DNA of 64,000 nt from Bugula neritina (GCA_964035545.1 OZ037765.1:33355004-33419003); one strand, 5' to 3'. Shown: positions 38,797 through 57,374, counted from the stretch's first letter. A program made the numbers and translations. The notes: generated by a model not told the origin, from the sequence alone.

Positions 38797-39789
38797 TTTT
38801 CAGGGATGTTCAGAAATCAGGTACTGCGGAAATAAACGATCACTCGATCTTACTGATCTATTCAAACTGTGCAACTTCAACTTGCAGACGCAATGAGCCA
38901 ATGGTGACGACAATTATGAATGCATGTGCAGCGATGAACCAACCAGCAGGTCGCGATTGATTCACCCAATGAGAGAGGAAGGTCTTTCAATTCTAAATAA
39001 TGATTGGATGCGCTCACAGAGCGAAAGAAAACAAAGAAAAGACAACTCTGCAGCATAAAAGATGAAGGAAAATAGCTGTACAGTTTTGCATAATGTAATC
39101 TTATGTGAAATATTATTCTAGTGACCGAAGTGTGACTGGTATCAAATCACAATACGCATATTAATGCAGCTTGATAGTGTTTTTAAAGAACAGTAACCTT
39201 ACTGTATTAAAACTAAACATCACAGCTTTCAGATTTTTGTTATACTAAATTCTAAAAGAGGCTTCATATGCATAACGGTAAAACATCTTGCTCCCACTAA
39301 ATGTACTGTAAAAATAGATAGAGTGCATTGTGGTAAGAAAACATTTACTGATTATCATCTACGATTTTACTAACATTTTGTAAGCTGTGAAAATGCTGCA
39401 CTGGCTTTTTAAATAATTTGAAGACATGCAATTCTTTTAAATCTTGGGTATTATGTAATAATACTAAGGTAACAGATAAATGTGAATATAAATTATTGCT
39501 GAGCCTGTATTGGCAGCACAAAGTGCCAGATTAAGTTACTGCTAAACTTTTAGTGGTTTCAAAACCAATTTGAGTGAAAAATATACAATTGTGGGTTGAA
39601 TCAACGCCTGAATGAAGTACATACAATTTATTATCGCTTCATTCTATCAACTAAAATGTTTTAAGAACAAACCTTTATTCTTTGTGATTGAAGTATAATA
39701 TCTACAGCTCATGCATGAATACATGAAGAGAACTTGTCAATACTAGTTTGATCAGATTAGATCTAGGAGAGCAACTAGACTGACGAGAC
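38797..39789. other. Divergent promoter region, PRDX6 / transporter copy 1
   Basis: The 993 bp between the two start codons must contain both promoters. The left 200 bp next to PRDX6 are less AT-rich than the rest. No TATA box, CpG cluster or factor site could be supported by eye. Confidence 0.5.
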
Positions 39790-44810
<5,021 letters not shown>

Positions 44811-46768
44811 CTGATGCGCTCGCTGCCTTTTGCTTTCATATTTTTTGTGTTTTATTTAATAGAACATCGGCCTAGTTTGTCTGAAGCCAAACAAATTTAT
44901 TTTAAATCATTTCCAGCAAAGATATTATATATTATGTTTCTTAGAGTTGTGTGCTTTTTATTTGAACTGAAAGGTTTATGCACAGGTTAAGGAGTGAAAA
45001 TAGGCTATTGAGACTCTTATTTAATGAAATAGCTTTTTTCTAGGGAAAATTATTCATGACCTTAGAAACATCATACGAGCAACTATAATAAAAATTAAAT
45101 ATAAACATGTTGAACTTTGGGAATAGATTAACACACAAATCAATATATTTGAATATATAAAGCAAAAACAGTGACTGCCGAGGTAATACAATACTGCACA
45201 CAGCAAGTATATAATAATATGTTAAATCAAATCTTAAAACATTTTGGTTATTATAACTATATATATACTATTTACTTTTAGAACTTGTAAAATTTGCCTT
45301 TAGGCATTTAGAGGAAAGAGTATATATGTTTAGCACAGGAATGTGGGCTTTGATGGTCATTTATTTACTCAACTGTTGAATGAAATAAGTAAAGCCTTGG
45401 ATTAGGCAAAGTGAGGTTACAATCACTACCTATATAGATAAATCCCTGCAGTATACTAAATGTCTAGCAAATTGCTACAACTTTACGCTGTGGTGAACTC
45501 ATTTATATCTGATGATCCGTGACCTCAACCTAATCTAACAGGCACTCAGTAATCTAACAGTAGGCCTACTAGAGTTCTATTAGGTAGACTCCCAGTCATA
45601 TTTATTTTGTATAAAATCACAAATATTTGAAACACTAATCAGTTGTTAGAGTACAATTCCTACAGCTGGTCATAACAGCTTACCTACAAACCTAACAAGG
45701 AAGTTTAATGTAAGTAATAATCAACATATTTCTTTTTAATGAAATCACTAGCCAGTAAGGAAGTAATATATTATGCTGACATAGCAAGTATAGTTTATTA
45801 TTTGATTCTAGAATTTAGTAATTTCAAATACTTACAGTAACACATTGTCATTGATATATAAAACTTCAATGAGCAAATATGATTCTTATGTTACTACTAT
45901 ACAGCTATCATGTTAGTTAACTATTATGATTCTCTATTTTCATCACCTTGTATATTAAGCTGATGCTAACAACTAATTCTCTCTGTTGCTTAGCTACAAT
46001 GAATATTTTAATTAGAATAAGCTATAAAGTGTCAAGTGTAAGCAGAACCCCAAAGTCCGTCAGCATAAGCAGATATTACACTGAAGAGGCAGCACTTCAT
46101 GACTGTTGCTACATTCTAATGTAGCATACCATTTCCGTCACATGAAAACATATATTAGGTGCCTTACAAATAAATGTTTTGTATTGATAATATTTTACTC
46201 AATATCTCATCTAACTGTCTGGCTGTCTGCCTGTCTGTTTGTCTGTCTGTCTTTCTGCCTGTTTGGTAGATTTCATCCCAGATAGATGCTTCCCACGTAG
46301 ACGCTTACCAGCCAAACATTTTTTTATTTTGGTACAATATATATATAGTAATATATATATATTGTTTATGTCGGTGAGTATTCCAATGTTTTGTAATTGT
46401 TATTGTAATTGTTTATGGATAAACAGATATTGAGATAAGAAAGTTTGAATTAGTTTCGAGTGGTAGGTAATCTTTAATCAGTCTCAAACCATAAGCCAGA
46501 GAATGTACTACAAACGCACAATAAAGTTATATTAGCATAAGTAATGCTTAGACACAAAAGATTATATAACTGAGTAAACGTAATTACTATTACTGCTACA
46601 GAGTATACACATAATACAAATTAATATAATAACAATAGAATGATGGTGGGGAGACCAAACATATCAGTGTGTTGGGTTATAACAGTTATACGTTGAATCC
46701 TTCGGAGTATTAGTACTAAGTATTTAGCTGATAGCCTGAGGCCTAAGTCAATTGTCAGACGCCATCGT

Positions 46769-46772
<4 letters not shown>

Positions 46773-46827
<55 letters not shown>
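46773..46827. repeat. (TA)n microsatellite
   Basis: About 27 perfect TA repeats in the spacer between transporter copies 1 and 2. Confidence 0.97.
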
Positions 46828-46828
<1 letters not shown>

Positions 46829-47250
46829 CTGCAGTATTGATTGCTACACACGAAAGAATAGTTAATATGAATTATCTGGAATAATATTCCAATATTTTAC
46901 AAATTTTTGTGGCACAAAAAACAAGACTACATCAATAATATCAATAATAGACATTATCTTTATTTTTTCCAACAACAAGAAGTATAGAAAATGCAAAATT
47001 AATAAATTAATGCAGATAAAAGGAATTCATTTATCTGCTATTTATGTGCTAAATAACAAACAATTAATCTAAATTTATTTAAATGAACATATAATTCAAT
47101 AATATTCAAATGAATTTCCCATAAAACACATATATTGTACATAAATCAATTTATAGCACCTAACTGGGAGGCGTCTATCTGAGATGACTCCGCTTGGTTA
47201 ACATCTCAGTGTAATGGTTAGCATGGTGATTTGCAGGTAATGATTTTAGA

Positions 47251-47288
47251 TAGGGGAGGGGGAGGGGGAGGGGGGAGGGGGAGGGGGC
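47251..47288 (+). repeat. GGGGGA tract with G-quadruplex potential
   Basis: Six runs of four to six G separated by single A residues, which satisfies the simple G-quadruplex rule. It lies about 520 bp upstream of the copy 2 start codon. Confidence 0.85.
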
Positions 47289-47809
47289 AGTTATTATATT
47301 TATCTCTCTGTCTGTCTGTTTTACCATATTCTGTTCTGTTCATCTTTCATTGCTCTGTCAGGGTTGGTGGCTGGTTTTTACCTGACTCCCAATTCCACAA
47401 AGTTTTTCCTCTTGCATCACTTTGACCTAGATCTAGCTTAACTGATTGCAAAGCTTAATTATTGTATTTCGTAATTTTAAAGACCCAAAAATAGCAGCTG
47501 TAGTTATATGCATAATAAATAGTATAAAGATTTGAAAGCATTTTAAGCGAGATTGCGAGAGATGAAACTATGTAGTAATAAAATATTATAACTCTAAACA
47601 TTGCTTTGCTGAAATTCTAATCTTAAAATCCTCTGGGCTTTTTATTTTGCAAACATTATGGCTACAAAGTTGTGTTTTTATTATAGCTTATTGTATTTCT
47701 TGAAGATCCTTAATATCGATTTATTCAATTTAACATTTAAATATTTACCTATTGCTAGTTTGTCACACCAGTTAACCTGCTCCCTAAGAAAGAAAGGACG
47801 TTGTGAAAC

Positions 47810-50800
47810 ATGCCAAATCAACATGAATATCACGAGTTGAAAGAAGTAGACTCGTTACCTGAGCAGAATAACACAGGTGATGCAGAAGACAAGCCAATTG
47901 CTGTAAGTTTTTATTATTTAGTAAAACAAGTAAATTTATAGCAGCTTACAGCAGCAAAATCCAGCAGCTTATATTGTAGAGATTTTATATTATGTATATA
48001 TATTGAAAGGATAACTCCTCACACAACTCGAGACACGATACATTTTGCATCATGTCATTCTCTTAGCCTAGGGCCACACGATGCGTATTTTCGCATGCGA
48101 AAATTGAAATCGCAAGTAGCAAAGGTGTCCACTGTGCGCGTTGAGAAAACATTCGCACTTGTCGCTCTGCATTTTCAACGCAAGTGCGAATCGTCTCTGT
48201 CGTCGTCACCTAATTGGCTGGTAGCTATTCAGCGAGCCCAATTTCTTTATTTAGTGCTATATTCCAGTAAATTGCGTTTCATTGAAAGCGAGTGCGATTT
48301 AAAAATGAAAGCTTTATTTATCGCGCATCACTGACGCTACAGTGGACACCTTTGCTACTTGTGATTTTAATTTTCGCATGCGAAAATACGCACAGTGTGG
48401 CCCTAGGCTTAGTGCGATGGCACCACCCACCGTGATAGCCAATGAGACACAAACAGTAATTAGTAGTAGGCGGAGCTGCTTATGTATAGTGGAAGCTTGT
48501 CTAACTGACTAGCCGGCAGAGAAGACACACCCCTCATTCACACTTACCGTATCGTACGCCCTAACAGCAAAAATAAAATGGCGACGCTGTTGCATTTTGT
48601 CAACGGGTGTTCACACATTGCCGTAAAAATACAACGCATGACGTTGAGTTGTGACCAATCATAATGAGGTTAATTTTTGTCTGCGGTGATTTGGATATTA
48701 TTTACAAATTACTCGCAACATTCTTTTCAAAAGATGTTATATAAATGCTATTTACTAAATAAAAGCAATTACATGAAAAGAATCTTTTTTTAAATATATT
48801 CGTTTTTAAAATAATTGTGCAAACTAATTCAAATAATGAATATTTAAGCCGTCCAAATCATTTTTAAGTTTTTGGTTTGCTTGATTTTGTGATTAGGGAA
48901 AGCTAGATTTTTAAGCTGAGTTTAATTCAAACAAGCCGGATAAAGATTTTTTAATCTTTTAAAACTTTTGAATTGATTAAATTAAATAAAAAATAAGCGA
49001 TTAAAATAAACTAGCGAAAATGTTCTTTAAATTTTAGTACCAGATCAACTCTACCCAATAGGAGCTCGCCGTGATTTTTTGAATCAAGCACTGCTTGATC
49101 AACGCCGCAACGTATACCGGAGTACGATTTAGCCCGGATGTTTACAAAAATCGCTAAAATATGCTGTTACGGCGTACGGTACGGTAAGTGTGAATAGGGG
49201 GTTAATAGTGCTAGTGTAAAGTTGTGTACTAGCTCTCCATTATGTAATGTTTTGTGTTAGTAATTATACATTTTATTTGTGTCTAATTTGCAGTAAATAA
49301 ACTCTTCTTATTAATTACAAATCTGGTGAAGTGGCTTTGCATAAATAAACCCATTGATTGCAAGTGAAGCATAAATTCACCACAATATCTCTTTTATGAA
49401 CTGCTTTCTAATGCAATCCACTCCTAAAAGTATGGCTGGTAAAAATAGTATAATTGTTGCTACAACCAAAATAACTACAACTCACTGTGCTGCATGTAAA
49501 ACCAATTCAATCTTCTGCCATTGCTACAATTAATATTTTACTTGTAATAACTATGTTAAATCTATTGTTAGCACAGTAATATTCAATGAAATTTATTGAT
49601 TTGAGAGGTTGCAAACATTAAACCGAAATAGAGCTCAGAAATATTTTTAAAATGAAGCACATATGCTATAACAGGCCAGGACAATAAACCACTAGACTAT
49701 GTTATTGTAATTGTTTCACTTAGCTAGTCTTTATATTTTGTGCCAGGGAGAAAATCCTGGCTTTTTGCCAAAATTTAAATAAAAGATGTTAGCTTTTTGT
49801 AGCTTGTTCAGCTATCTTGTTAGCTTTTTGGTTATGTTATTTTCAACATATTAGAAGTATTAGCAGTTCACTTGCCAGGAAGGCTCTATAAAGAGCTGAT
49901 GTTTGTAAGTAGAATTATAATTTTGAAGTTTCCTGTTTTTGTTGATGTTATTTGAAGTTTACTTATGTATGTATTTTTTTGCAGGGTGTAGCCACTTTTT
50001 GATATTTTAATAGAGTACAAAACAAAGAGTAAATAATAAATTCAAAGATTAAGAAAGTGTTGCTCGATGCTTGTTGCTAGCCAACTCACTGAGTCTTTCC
50101 TGGCACATAAATTACTTTGTTAGGATTGACAAAAACACTGCATTAATACCCAACCTGAGCTTTTAGTGCACATTTACCAACTGATAAGTCAAGTGTCAAG
50201 TTTCAAGTTTCAGATAGAAATTGAATGCACAACTCAAACGGCCATACTTCTATAGTTACTTAAAAGAGTTATTTTTCTTTTCTGAAAGAAATTATTTTTA
50301 CATTTAATTAGCTTTAGTATTCAAGTTAGAACATATGATATCATATTGGGCTGATTGTTATGCTTTTAGAATAAAAGCTGTGATCAGTACGAAAGTTTTG
50401 AAAATAATGAGGATGGAGGGGAGCATTGTAAAGACATCAAGGGAAACGACTCCAAAGAATCAGAAGAAGCTTTAACAAAAGATGTTTTATTTCAGATTTT
50501 TGTTTTCAACTTAGCATTTTTTGGCAGAGTAAGTAATGGAGTAAAATAGTAATAAAAATCCTAAAATTATTATTTTATTCGGGTCTTTAAACACAAAACA
50601 GCTGGTACTCTTTTAACATGGAGTCTTGTACCATCCAGCACTATAATTACTAGATGCTATGATAATCACTCTATCACTTTGACTTCTATATTTTTTAGGG
50701 TTTCACAATGAACTCTATTGGACCTACACTGATAGATCTGAGACAGATAGCATCTTTATCCATAGAACAAGGTGGATGGTTGTTTATATCACAATCTATC

Positions 50801-53463
50801 GGATATTTGATTTCCAATCTCATTGCGAAAGTTACTTTTTTGAAGTAAGTATGGAACTTATGTTAGGTTCATCTGAGTGTGAAAAAAAAAAATTTTGAAT
50901 TATCATAAGGAACAATATAGCAAGGTGTACATATATGTAAGCTGGTAGTATAGGTAAATACAGCAAGGTATACATATATGTAAACTGGTATTATAGGTAA
51001 ATATAGCAAGGTATACATATATGTAAGCTGGTAGTATAGGTAAATATAGCAAGGTGTATGTATAGTGAGTATTGGATAAACTTTGTTGTTTTTAGATTCA
51101 ACAACAAAGCTGTGCTCTCGTTCTCCTTGTTTCTGAAGGCAATTTCTACTTCCCTTGTTACTGCGTGTGGTAATGCGTACGTCATGTGTTTGATGCTGAT
51201 TGGACAGGGAGTAGCGGAAGGTCTAATAGATGTGGGTAAGTGAATATCCTTTAATAATTTTTTTAAATATTGAGTTAATTTTTGATCTTTTAAGAAAACA
51301 TTTTGGCGTAAAGACTGTTCACAAATAATCCTTTAGTGATGAGTTATTATCCAACTTAACATAATCTTGCATGAGAAGAAAAAGTCAAGCTCTATATAGG
51401 TTTTATCGAAGCCCTGCAGCAAATAATAATGGCGTTATTACACTGAGTATTTAGACAGATATCTGCTGAATATACTGACACTTACTTCTATCTATATTCT
51501 CTATTACCATTCCTAACAATTTTCTGTGTGAATTGAACATATAATGTGAAGGAAAATATTATATTTGTAGGCACAATGAGTGCATGCATTCAACTCGGTG
51601 GTGAAAAGAGAAGTGGTGTATATCTTCAAACTGTGGCTTTTAGTGTCTCAATAAGCAGCTTGTGCGGGCCGTTCATAGTGCGCCCCTTCCTATCTGACTA
51701 TGCTAGTCGTCAAGTAACACACCCTGCATTATGGCATTCCGAATCATATGTTACAACTATGAACTCTGGGTAGTTATACATCTTTCTCTACTATTGGTTT
51801 CAGGTTTGTGCGGGTCTGTTGGATTCTATGTTAAGGCTGTTAGTATTGGTTGCCTTGGTTTTAAACTTTACATATTCTTTAGTTTGCTGTCTTGTTTACT
51901 GTAAATAATGACAAGTAAAGTAAGTTTGTATCTCTTACTATTTACAATAACTCTTTTAGTCAGAAAGAAGAACAGCTAACTACTTATCAACCACTCTCCT
52001 TCACAAACACTTCCAACCAAACAGATGATCACATGACCAACACAATTACTGCATGGCCTGAGACATATGACATGAAGTTTACCCAGACACACATACAATA
52101 CTACTACATCATACTGGGCATCATGTGCTTTATACCTGCTGTGCTCTTTGCTGTTCATCATCGAGTGAATGGTGAACCAATAAGGAACATGGACAAGCTT
52201 ACAGCTCCCTCTGACTCAATATTTTTCAAAGGGTGCACAACTCCCCTGTCAGTTACTGCCATACTTGCATTTCTATTGTCTTTCTTACTCTTTGCTAATC
52301 AACAGTCTTACAGCAACATACTGACAACTTTTGCTGTCTACAGTTCCCTTCATTTTGATGAGTCACAGGCAGTCTATCTATCTTCAGTATTTTGGACAGC
52401 AATGTGTATTGGACGACTGATTGGTGAGTTCAAGACTAATTCTTATTCAACAAAGACAATTTAACAAAAGCAAGTTGATAATTTTCTAGATAATTTTGAA
52501 CTATATACCATGTTTTTATACTTTATAGAAATTAGGATAATAACAGTTTTTAGTTTTCAGACTTTGGAATTTTTTTTTTTTTTATTTTATTTGAGCCTGC
52601 CATTTTAAATGCTGAAATTTTTTTTTTCCATCCTTTGAACACATTTATTTACTACTAATGTAGTTCGTTGGTTGTTTAGTGTTTTCCATAAAACTTTTTT
52701 CATTATCTGCTTCTTTTCACATGGTCGCTACAGTTTCTGCATAAAGGTTTGCATCACTATAGCTGTGCTTTTGAGGACTTTCCAAATTCCTTCTGCACTT
52801 TAACATAGTTATTTTTCATATACTATGCTTTAACAGTTAAAGAACTCATTTCATCACATAAGCCAATGTGCTGTACTTCATTTCCACAACTATTTTAATT
52901 AACTGTTGCCCAATTATTTGTTCTGCCATTTATTTCACCCAAGTACAATATTTTAATTCTCCCACTTTAATTGTTCACCAAATTGTCCTATTTTAGTTTG
53001 CATCTTCTCCCTGTTTTAGTTACTAAATTGTCCTGTCACATAGATTAGATTTTGGAAGGAGCATATATAATATGTTCTCATGCACCAGCACTTTGTCTGT
53101 AGGTGTATTTGTGGCTAAAGTCGTATCGCCATTCAAGACGCTACTTTTCAGCACAGTACTCGGAATCATTGCTGGAGCAATACTCTCTGTGTTTGGAGAT
53201 AAGTCGTCAGAGATTCTGTGGATATTCACTGCAGTCCTGGGACTTGCCTACTCCACAACAACAGCTGGAATGTTTTATTGGGTGGCTCATCACTTACCAA
53301 GTAAGCAGTTGAGAAAATAGTCAACTGTGATATATTCTTTCATCTCTACATATATTATAAATATGTTGTACACACATATTATATATTGTAGTATTTTATT
53401 AGATATACAGAATATTACATCACATTTTATCTTATTGAGTAAAGACCCTTATTATCTTAAAAA

Positions 53464-53516
<53 letters not shown>

Positions 53517-54254
53517 TATATTGCAGCATTCTTTTAGATGTGCAGAATGTTATATCACAATGCTTTATCCCATTAAGCAAGGACTGATACAACTTTTTCT
53601 CAAGCTGCTTATTTTGCACAATTTTGGTAGGCTGATAAACCATTCTAAACAAGCACAGGTATAACCTACCCATTATGGCTACACACGCTCATGTTGGCCT
53701 CTAGGGCTACTTTATAAATAGTTAAACTACTATAAAGCTGCTAAACTAGAGTCTAGAATTTAATAGTTATATTTGCTGTATATACTATTCAACTTGTTTT
53801 GGAGTTATCAGACTAATTTCATAATGTCTACAAATATTAGGGTTCATATGGGAGTTGCTGTCCTTTGCAACCAAAGTTTAACCTACAAAAGTTTTTTTAA
53901 ATTTTCAGTTGGTATTATATGGTTTTATGGTTTTTAGCATTGTTCATATACTTATTTAAAAACTTCTATCAAGTTTATTCGTCAAGTTTTCAAATATTTT
54001 TTGCAGACGACACATATTTTGTGATTCTACTGACTCTGGGAGAATGTATTGGAGTGCTCATTATCCCAGCTCTGGTAACTTTCCTCTTCAAAGTAGTTGG
54101 ACCAATGATATTGATGTACTCTGTGGTAACAAGTCTCTGTATTACTACAGTAATGTTGATATCAGCTCAGCTTATTATAAGACAGTATGGAAAAGACGGG
54201 CGACTCCTTGGTACAATTTCGGCAGCAGAAGGATTACTTGAAGACCAAGACTAG
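47810..54254 (+). CDS. MFS transporter, SLC60/MFSD4 (NaGLT1)-like, copy 2
   Basis: Eight exons, 47810-47902, 50370-50528, 50699-50844, 51096-51235, 51571-51769, 51960-52423, 53103-53300 and 54007-54254, give 548 aa. Exon lengths and phases are the same as copy 1 except in exons 1 and 6. The family motifs are shared (IGPTLIDLRQIASLSIEQGG, WTAMCIGRLIG, GAILSVFGDKSSEILWIF). Exons 3, 6, 7 and 8 are very close to copy 1, whereas exons 1, 2, 4 and 5 differ strongly, including the N-terminal tail and the membrane segments encoded by exons 4 and 5. Intron 3 has a normal GT donor, unlike copy 1. Intron 1 is enlarged by two MITEs. The protein should be a plasma- or organelle-membrane transporter of unknown substrate. 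Confidence 0.9.
48066..48408. mobile_element. PIF/Harbinger-like MITE with TTA target-site duplication
   Basis: A 343-bp element with terminal inverted repeats of about 70 bp (GCCTAGGGCCACACGATGCG... on the left, GCCTAGGGCCACACTGTGCG... on the other strand at the right). It is flanked directly by TTA at 48063-48065 and 48409-48411. The 3-bp TTA duplication is the hallmark of the PIF/Harbinger superfamily. There is no transposase, and the open frame inside it is not a gene. It lies in intron 1 of transporter copy 2. Confidence 0.9.
48530..49201. mobile_element. Second MITE-like element, about 670 bp
   Basis: The ends are inverted repeats of about 45 bp: left CCCCTCATTCACACTTACCG, right (other strand) CCCCCTATTCACACTTACCG, both continuing through TA(T/C)CGTACGCC(C/G)TAACAGC. 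No coding capacity is visible and no convincing target-site duplication was found. It begins only about 120 bp after the Harbinger-like MITE in the same intron. Confidence 0.78.
50925..51060. repeat. Minisatellite of about 43 bp, three copies
   Basis: Units contain GTAAATATAGCAAGGTATAC, then ATATATGTAAGCTGGTAGTA, in intron 3 of transporter copy 2. The last unit ends about 35 bp before exon 4. Confidence 0.88.
53466..53521. repeat. (TA)n microsatellite
   Basis: A run of TA repeats in intron 7 of transporter copy 2, between two similar segments (ATATTGTAGTATTTTATTAG and ATATTGCAGCATTCTTTTAG) that look like a local duplication. Confidence 0.95.
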
Positions 54255-54529
54255 ATGAAATGCTGCCTTTATTTTATATACATTTTGTTTCATCTAAAAG
54301 AACATCGGCCTAGTTTTTCTGAAATCAAACAAACAGCTTAACTTATGATTTATAAGTTATGTTGGTCAAAGATATTATTATGGTTATTAGAACCTTGCGA
54401 TTTTTATTTTTAGTGGGAAGAGTATATGTTGAACTATGTATAATAGACCCTCAATGATCAGTGTATTTAGTGCACTATCAACTGAAATAATTAAAACATT
54501 AAAAAAACTCCCACAAGATGATATATAGT

Positions 54530-55045
54530 CGCCATCCCTGAGAGAAACCCCTGATAAAAGGGCCTTTGTTGAATCGGGCTAAGGACCTATTTATATGGGA
54601 CACAGGAGCAATTATGACTGGATGCTCTTCCTAATATCACCAATAGCTTTTGTCAGGACTCGAACCCATGACTTCATGCTTACTAGGCAAATGCTCTATG
54701 CCAGGGCTGTCCAACAGGCGGCCCTAGGGCCGGATGTGGCCCTCGAAGGCATAAAGCTAAAATAATTTTTCACTGTTTACATGAATTAAAGTGAAAAGCC
54801 ACCTTTTAAATGCCTTATTTATACAAATAACACAAAAAATGCAGCTGGCAGTAACTATTGAGACTTAATTGTGTAATGATTCATAAAGTTTTGGAATAAA
54901 GTAGTTTGAAAAATACTGATGCTGTGGCCCCCAGCACAAGCTGAAGCTTACAATGTGGCCCTCACCATGAAATATTTCATTTCTGTGGCCCTCAGTTTGA
55001 AAAGGTTGGACACCCCTGCTCTAAGCCCTAGACCACAGCTGCTTA
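54530..55045 (-). mobile_element. tRNA-derived SINE interrupted by a hAT MITE
   Basis: On the minus strand the head reads like a tRNA gene: an A-box-like TGGTCTAGGGCTTAGAGCA, then a B box GGGTTCGAGTCC, followed by a body with GGAAGAGCATCCAGTCATAA. That is the layout of a Pol III SINE. The head is split by the hAT MITE at 54702-55018. The 3' end of the SINE is uncertain. Confidence 0.7.
54702..55018. mobile_element. hAT-type MITE, 317 bp
   Basis: The terminal inverted repeats are CAGGGCTGTCCAAC on the left and CAGGGGTGTCCAAC on the right (other strand). It is flanked by the 8-bp direct repeats CTCTATGC (54694-54701) and CTCTAAGC (55019-55026), one mismatch apart, as expected for hAT insertions. 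There is no transposase. Confidence 0.9.
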
Positions 55046-55714
55046 CATTAGTTTTAGCTTAAAATGGTGTCACAGTCACTAACTAGATAAATCACTGCAG
55101 TACTAAATGTTTAGCAATATCATTGTCATAACTTTAGTCTGTGGTGAATATTATGCTTACCTGATGATCCGTGACTTCCCCAAAGCTTACGTCTTATAGT
55201 AATAAGTAGTTTCAAGCACTAGCAATCTATTAGGTGAACTAATAGGCGTAGTACCATCTAGTCATATTTATTTAGTATAAAATTATAAATATTTGAAACA
55301 GTAATTATTTGTTAATGATTAGTCAGTTTATAACTTCTTATCACACAAGAAATTCATCTACAAATCCTAGGAGGAAGTTCAGCGTAAGTAATAATTAATA
55401 TATATTTCTGTTCAATGAAATTACTAGCCTATAAAAATATAGCATATATAATAACATAACAAATATAGTTTATTACTAAATTCTGTAACTGTGTAATTCC
55501 AATTACTTACAGTGATATATATTGTCGTTGAAACTGCAATGAAAACGTATGATTCTTATGTTACACACTATACGGCTATCATGTTATTCAGCTATTATCA
55601 TTATTTGTATATCAAGCTGATTTCAACAACTAATTCTTTCTGTTGCTCAGCTACAAGTGTGAACAATAAAGATTTTAATTAGAGTATGAAGTGTAAGCAG
55701 AGGTATCATTCCAG

Positions 55715-55930
55715 ATAGACGCTTCCCAGTTAGAGGCTTCCCAGTTAGAGGCTTCCCAGTTAGACAATAGGCTAAATTTCCCAGTTAGACACTTCCCAGT
55801 TAGACAATAGGCTAAGTTTCCCAGTTAGAGGCTTCCCAGTTGGACAATAGGCTAAGTTTCCCAGTTAGACACTTCCCAGTTAGACAATAGGCTAAATTTC
55901 TCAGTTAGAGGCTTCCCAGTTAGACGCTAT
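55715..55930. repeat. TTCCCAGTTAGACGC minisatellite
   Basis: About twelve imperfect units of CCCAGTTAGA(G/C)(G/A)CTT, arranged in a higher-order pattern with the insert CAATAGGCTAA(A/G)TT. It lies in the spacer between copies 2 and 3. Confidence 0.92.
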
Positions 55931-57374
55931 TTATATATTTTGGTACAATATATATAGTAATATACCCATGTATTATGGAGTGCCAAATAGTAAAAAATTT
56001 GCCTATTATTGCATCTCATATGCTTATAATAAAGTATCTAACCATCATTCTCTCTCATATTCTCACAAAACGCTCTCATAGGTCTATTATTTAGTCTCAA
56101 ACCTTTATTATTCATTCCCATACCTCCATCATGCACTCTCATATCGCTATTATTGGCTCTCTTATAGTCATTATTCATTCTCTTATGCTTATTATTATCT
56201 CTCATACCCCTATTACTGTCTTGCTTTAGTGCCTGACTTTGACTCACTAGTTTTGTGTACATGTCACAATATTGGACTATATGCCAGTATATTCGGTTCA
56301 CACTATTAAGCTCCACCCCATTTATCAAATCTGATTGGATAACTGAAATGATACTGAGAGTAATAATAAAATATAATGGTGGGTAGGTGCCTAGGTTTAG
56401 TTAGCCATTCTTCATTCATAAGTATCAATCTAGGAGTGAACAAGTTTTACTAAAATTGTGACAGCTAGATTCTTATCTCAATTTCAATTTTGTATAGATG
56501 TAACAAAAAATATTTTTGAAAGTCAATAAAGGAATAATTCATACTTATAGAACTAGCTATATTGAACTTATAGAACTTAGCTATATGAGCAAAACAATAT
56601 GGGCTTGGTTCACGTCACTTGAAACTTACGAGATAATCACAGGAGAAACAATTCTAGAAATTATTAGTAATTTTAAATATATAGGCGACAGTTAATAATG
56701 ACTATACATAAAATAAAACACCAAAGTGATAATAGCTAGTTGGATAAAAAATAGGGTAATTCCTAAATAATTTTTCTCTATTCAACGATATAATTACAAT
56801 ATTCAACGCCAAAATTTACAGTGTTTTACAGAATTTATAAATGTGTAGTAGAATTCCTTTGAAGTTTAGGTTAAAATTTGTTTTAGTTGACAACTATATT
56901 TTAACCAACTTGAATATCTAGAAGCTACTTAAATTTGCCTTATTGGTCACCTGTAGTCCCAACGAAGGTGGTGGGTGGTTATATTGAAGGCGATTATATA
57001 AAGCTAAACAATTTATTGCCAAAGCCAGTCTTGAAAAGTAATAAAATATTATAGGGCTTAGATCAGGAGTGGCCAAGCTTTTTAGAGCAAGGGCTAAAGA
57101 AGTAGAATATTCCATTGTGAAAGGCAAAAGGCCACAAATTTGAAAATTCAGTTTGAGCTTGTGGCTACAGCATCAAGTTTTTCAAGTTAGTTTGCTCCAA
57201 ATTCCTATTAATCATTACAATCATTTTGGCTATAAAAAAGCAGTGTTTTTACTACTTTTTACTACAGTATTTCTTTGATAACTTATAGGATATCTATCTA
57301 TTCAATTTATCATTCAACTGTCAACCTACCTACCAGTTAACCTGCTCCCTAAGAAAGAAAAGACGTTGTGAAAC

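Larger units (their letters stand above)
44811..47809. other. Spacer between transporter copies 1 and 2
   Basis: About 3 kb holding the 3' UTR of copy 1 and the 5' region of copy 2. Parts (for example 44860-45080, 45470-46020) resemble the spacer after copy 2, showing that the duplicated unit includes flanking DNA. It also contains a TA microsatellite and a G-rich tract. No other gene was recognised. Confidence 0.6.
54255..57374. other. Spacer between transporter copies 2 and 3
   Basis: About 3.1 kb with the 3' UTR of copy 2, a SINE carrying a hAT MITE, a CCCAGTTAGA minisatellite, a degenerate CTCATA/TATTATT repeat at about 56045-56220 and the 5' region of copy 3. The last 30 bp before the copy 3 ATG match those before copy 2. 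Confidence 0.6.

Noticed and set aside
48095-48334. Open frame of 79 codons
   Set aside because: It lies wholly inside the Harbinger-like MITE and includes its inverted repeats.
56038-56328. 96-codon minus-strand frame with repeated MR/NN motifs
   Set aside because: It is the translation of a degenerate CTCATA/TATTATT tandem repeat without gene signals.
57060-57180. Possible hAT element end (CAGGAGTGGCCAAG)
   Set aside because: Only one end is seen; no inverted partner or 8-bp duplication could be found.
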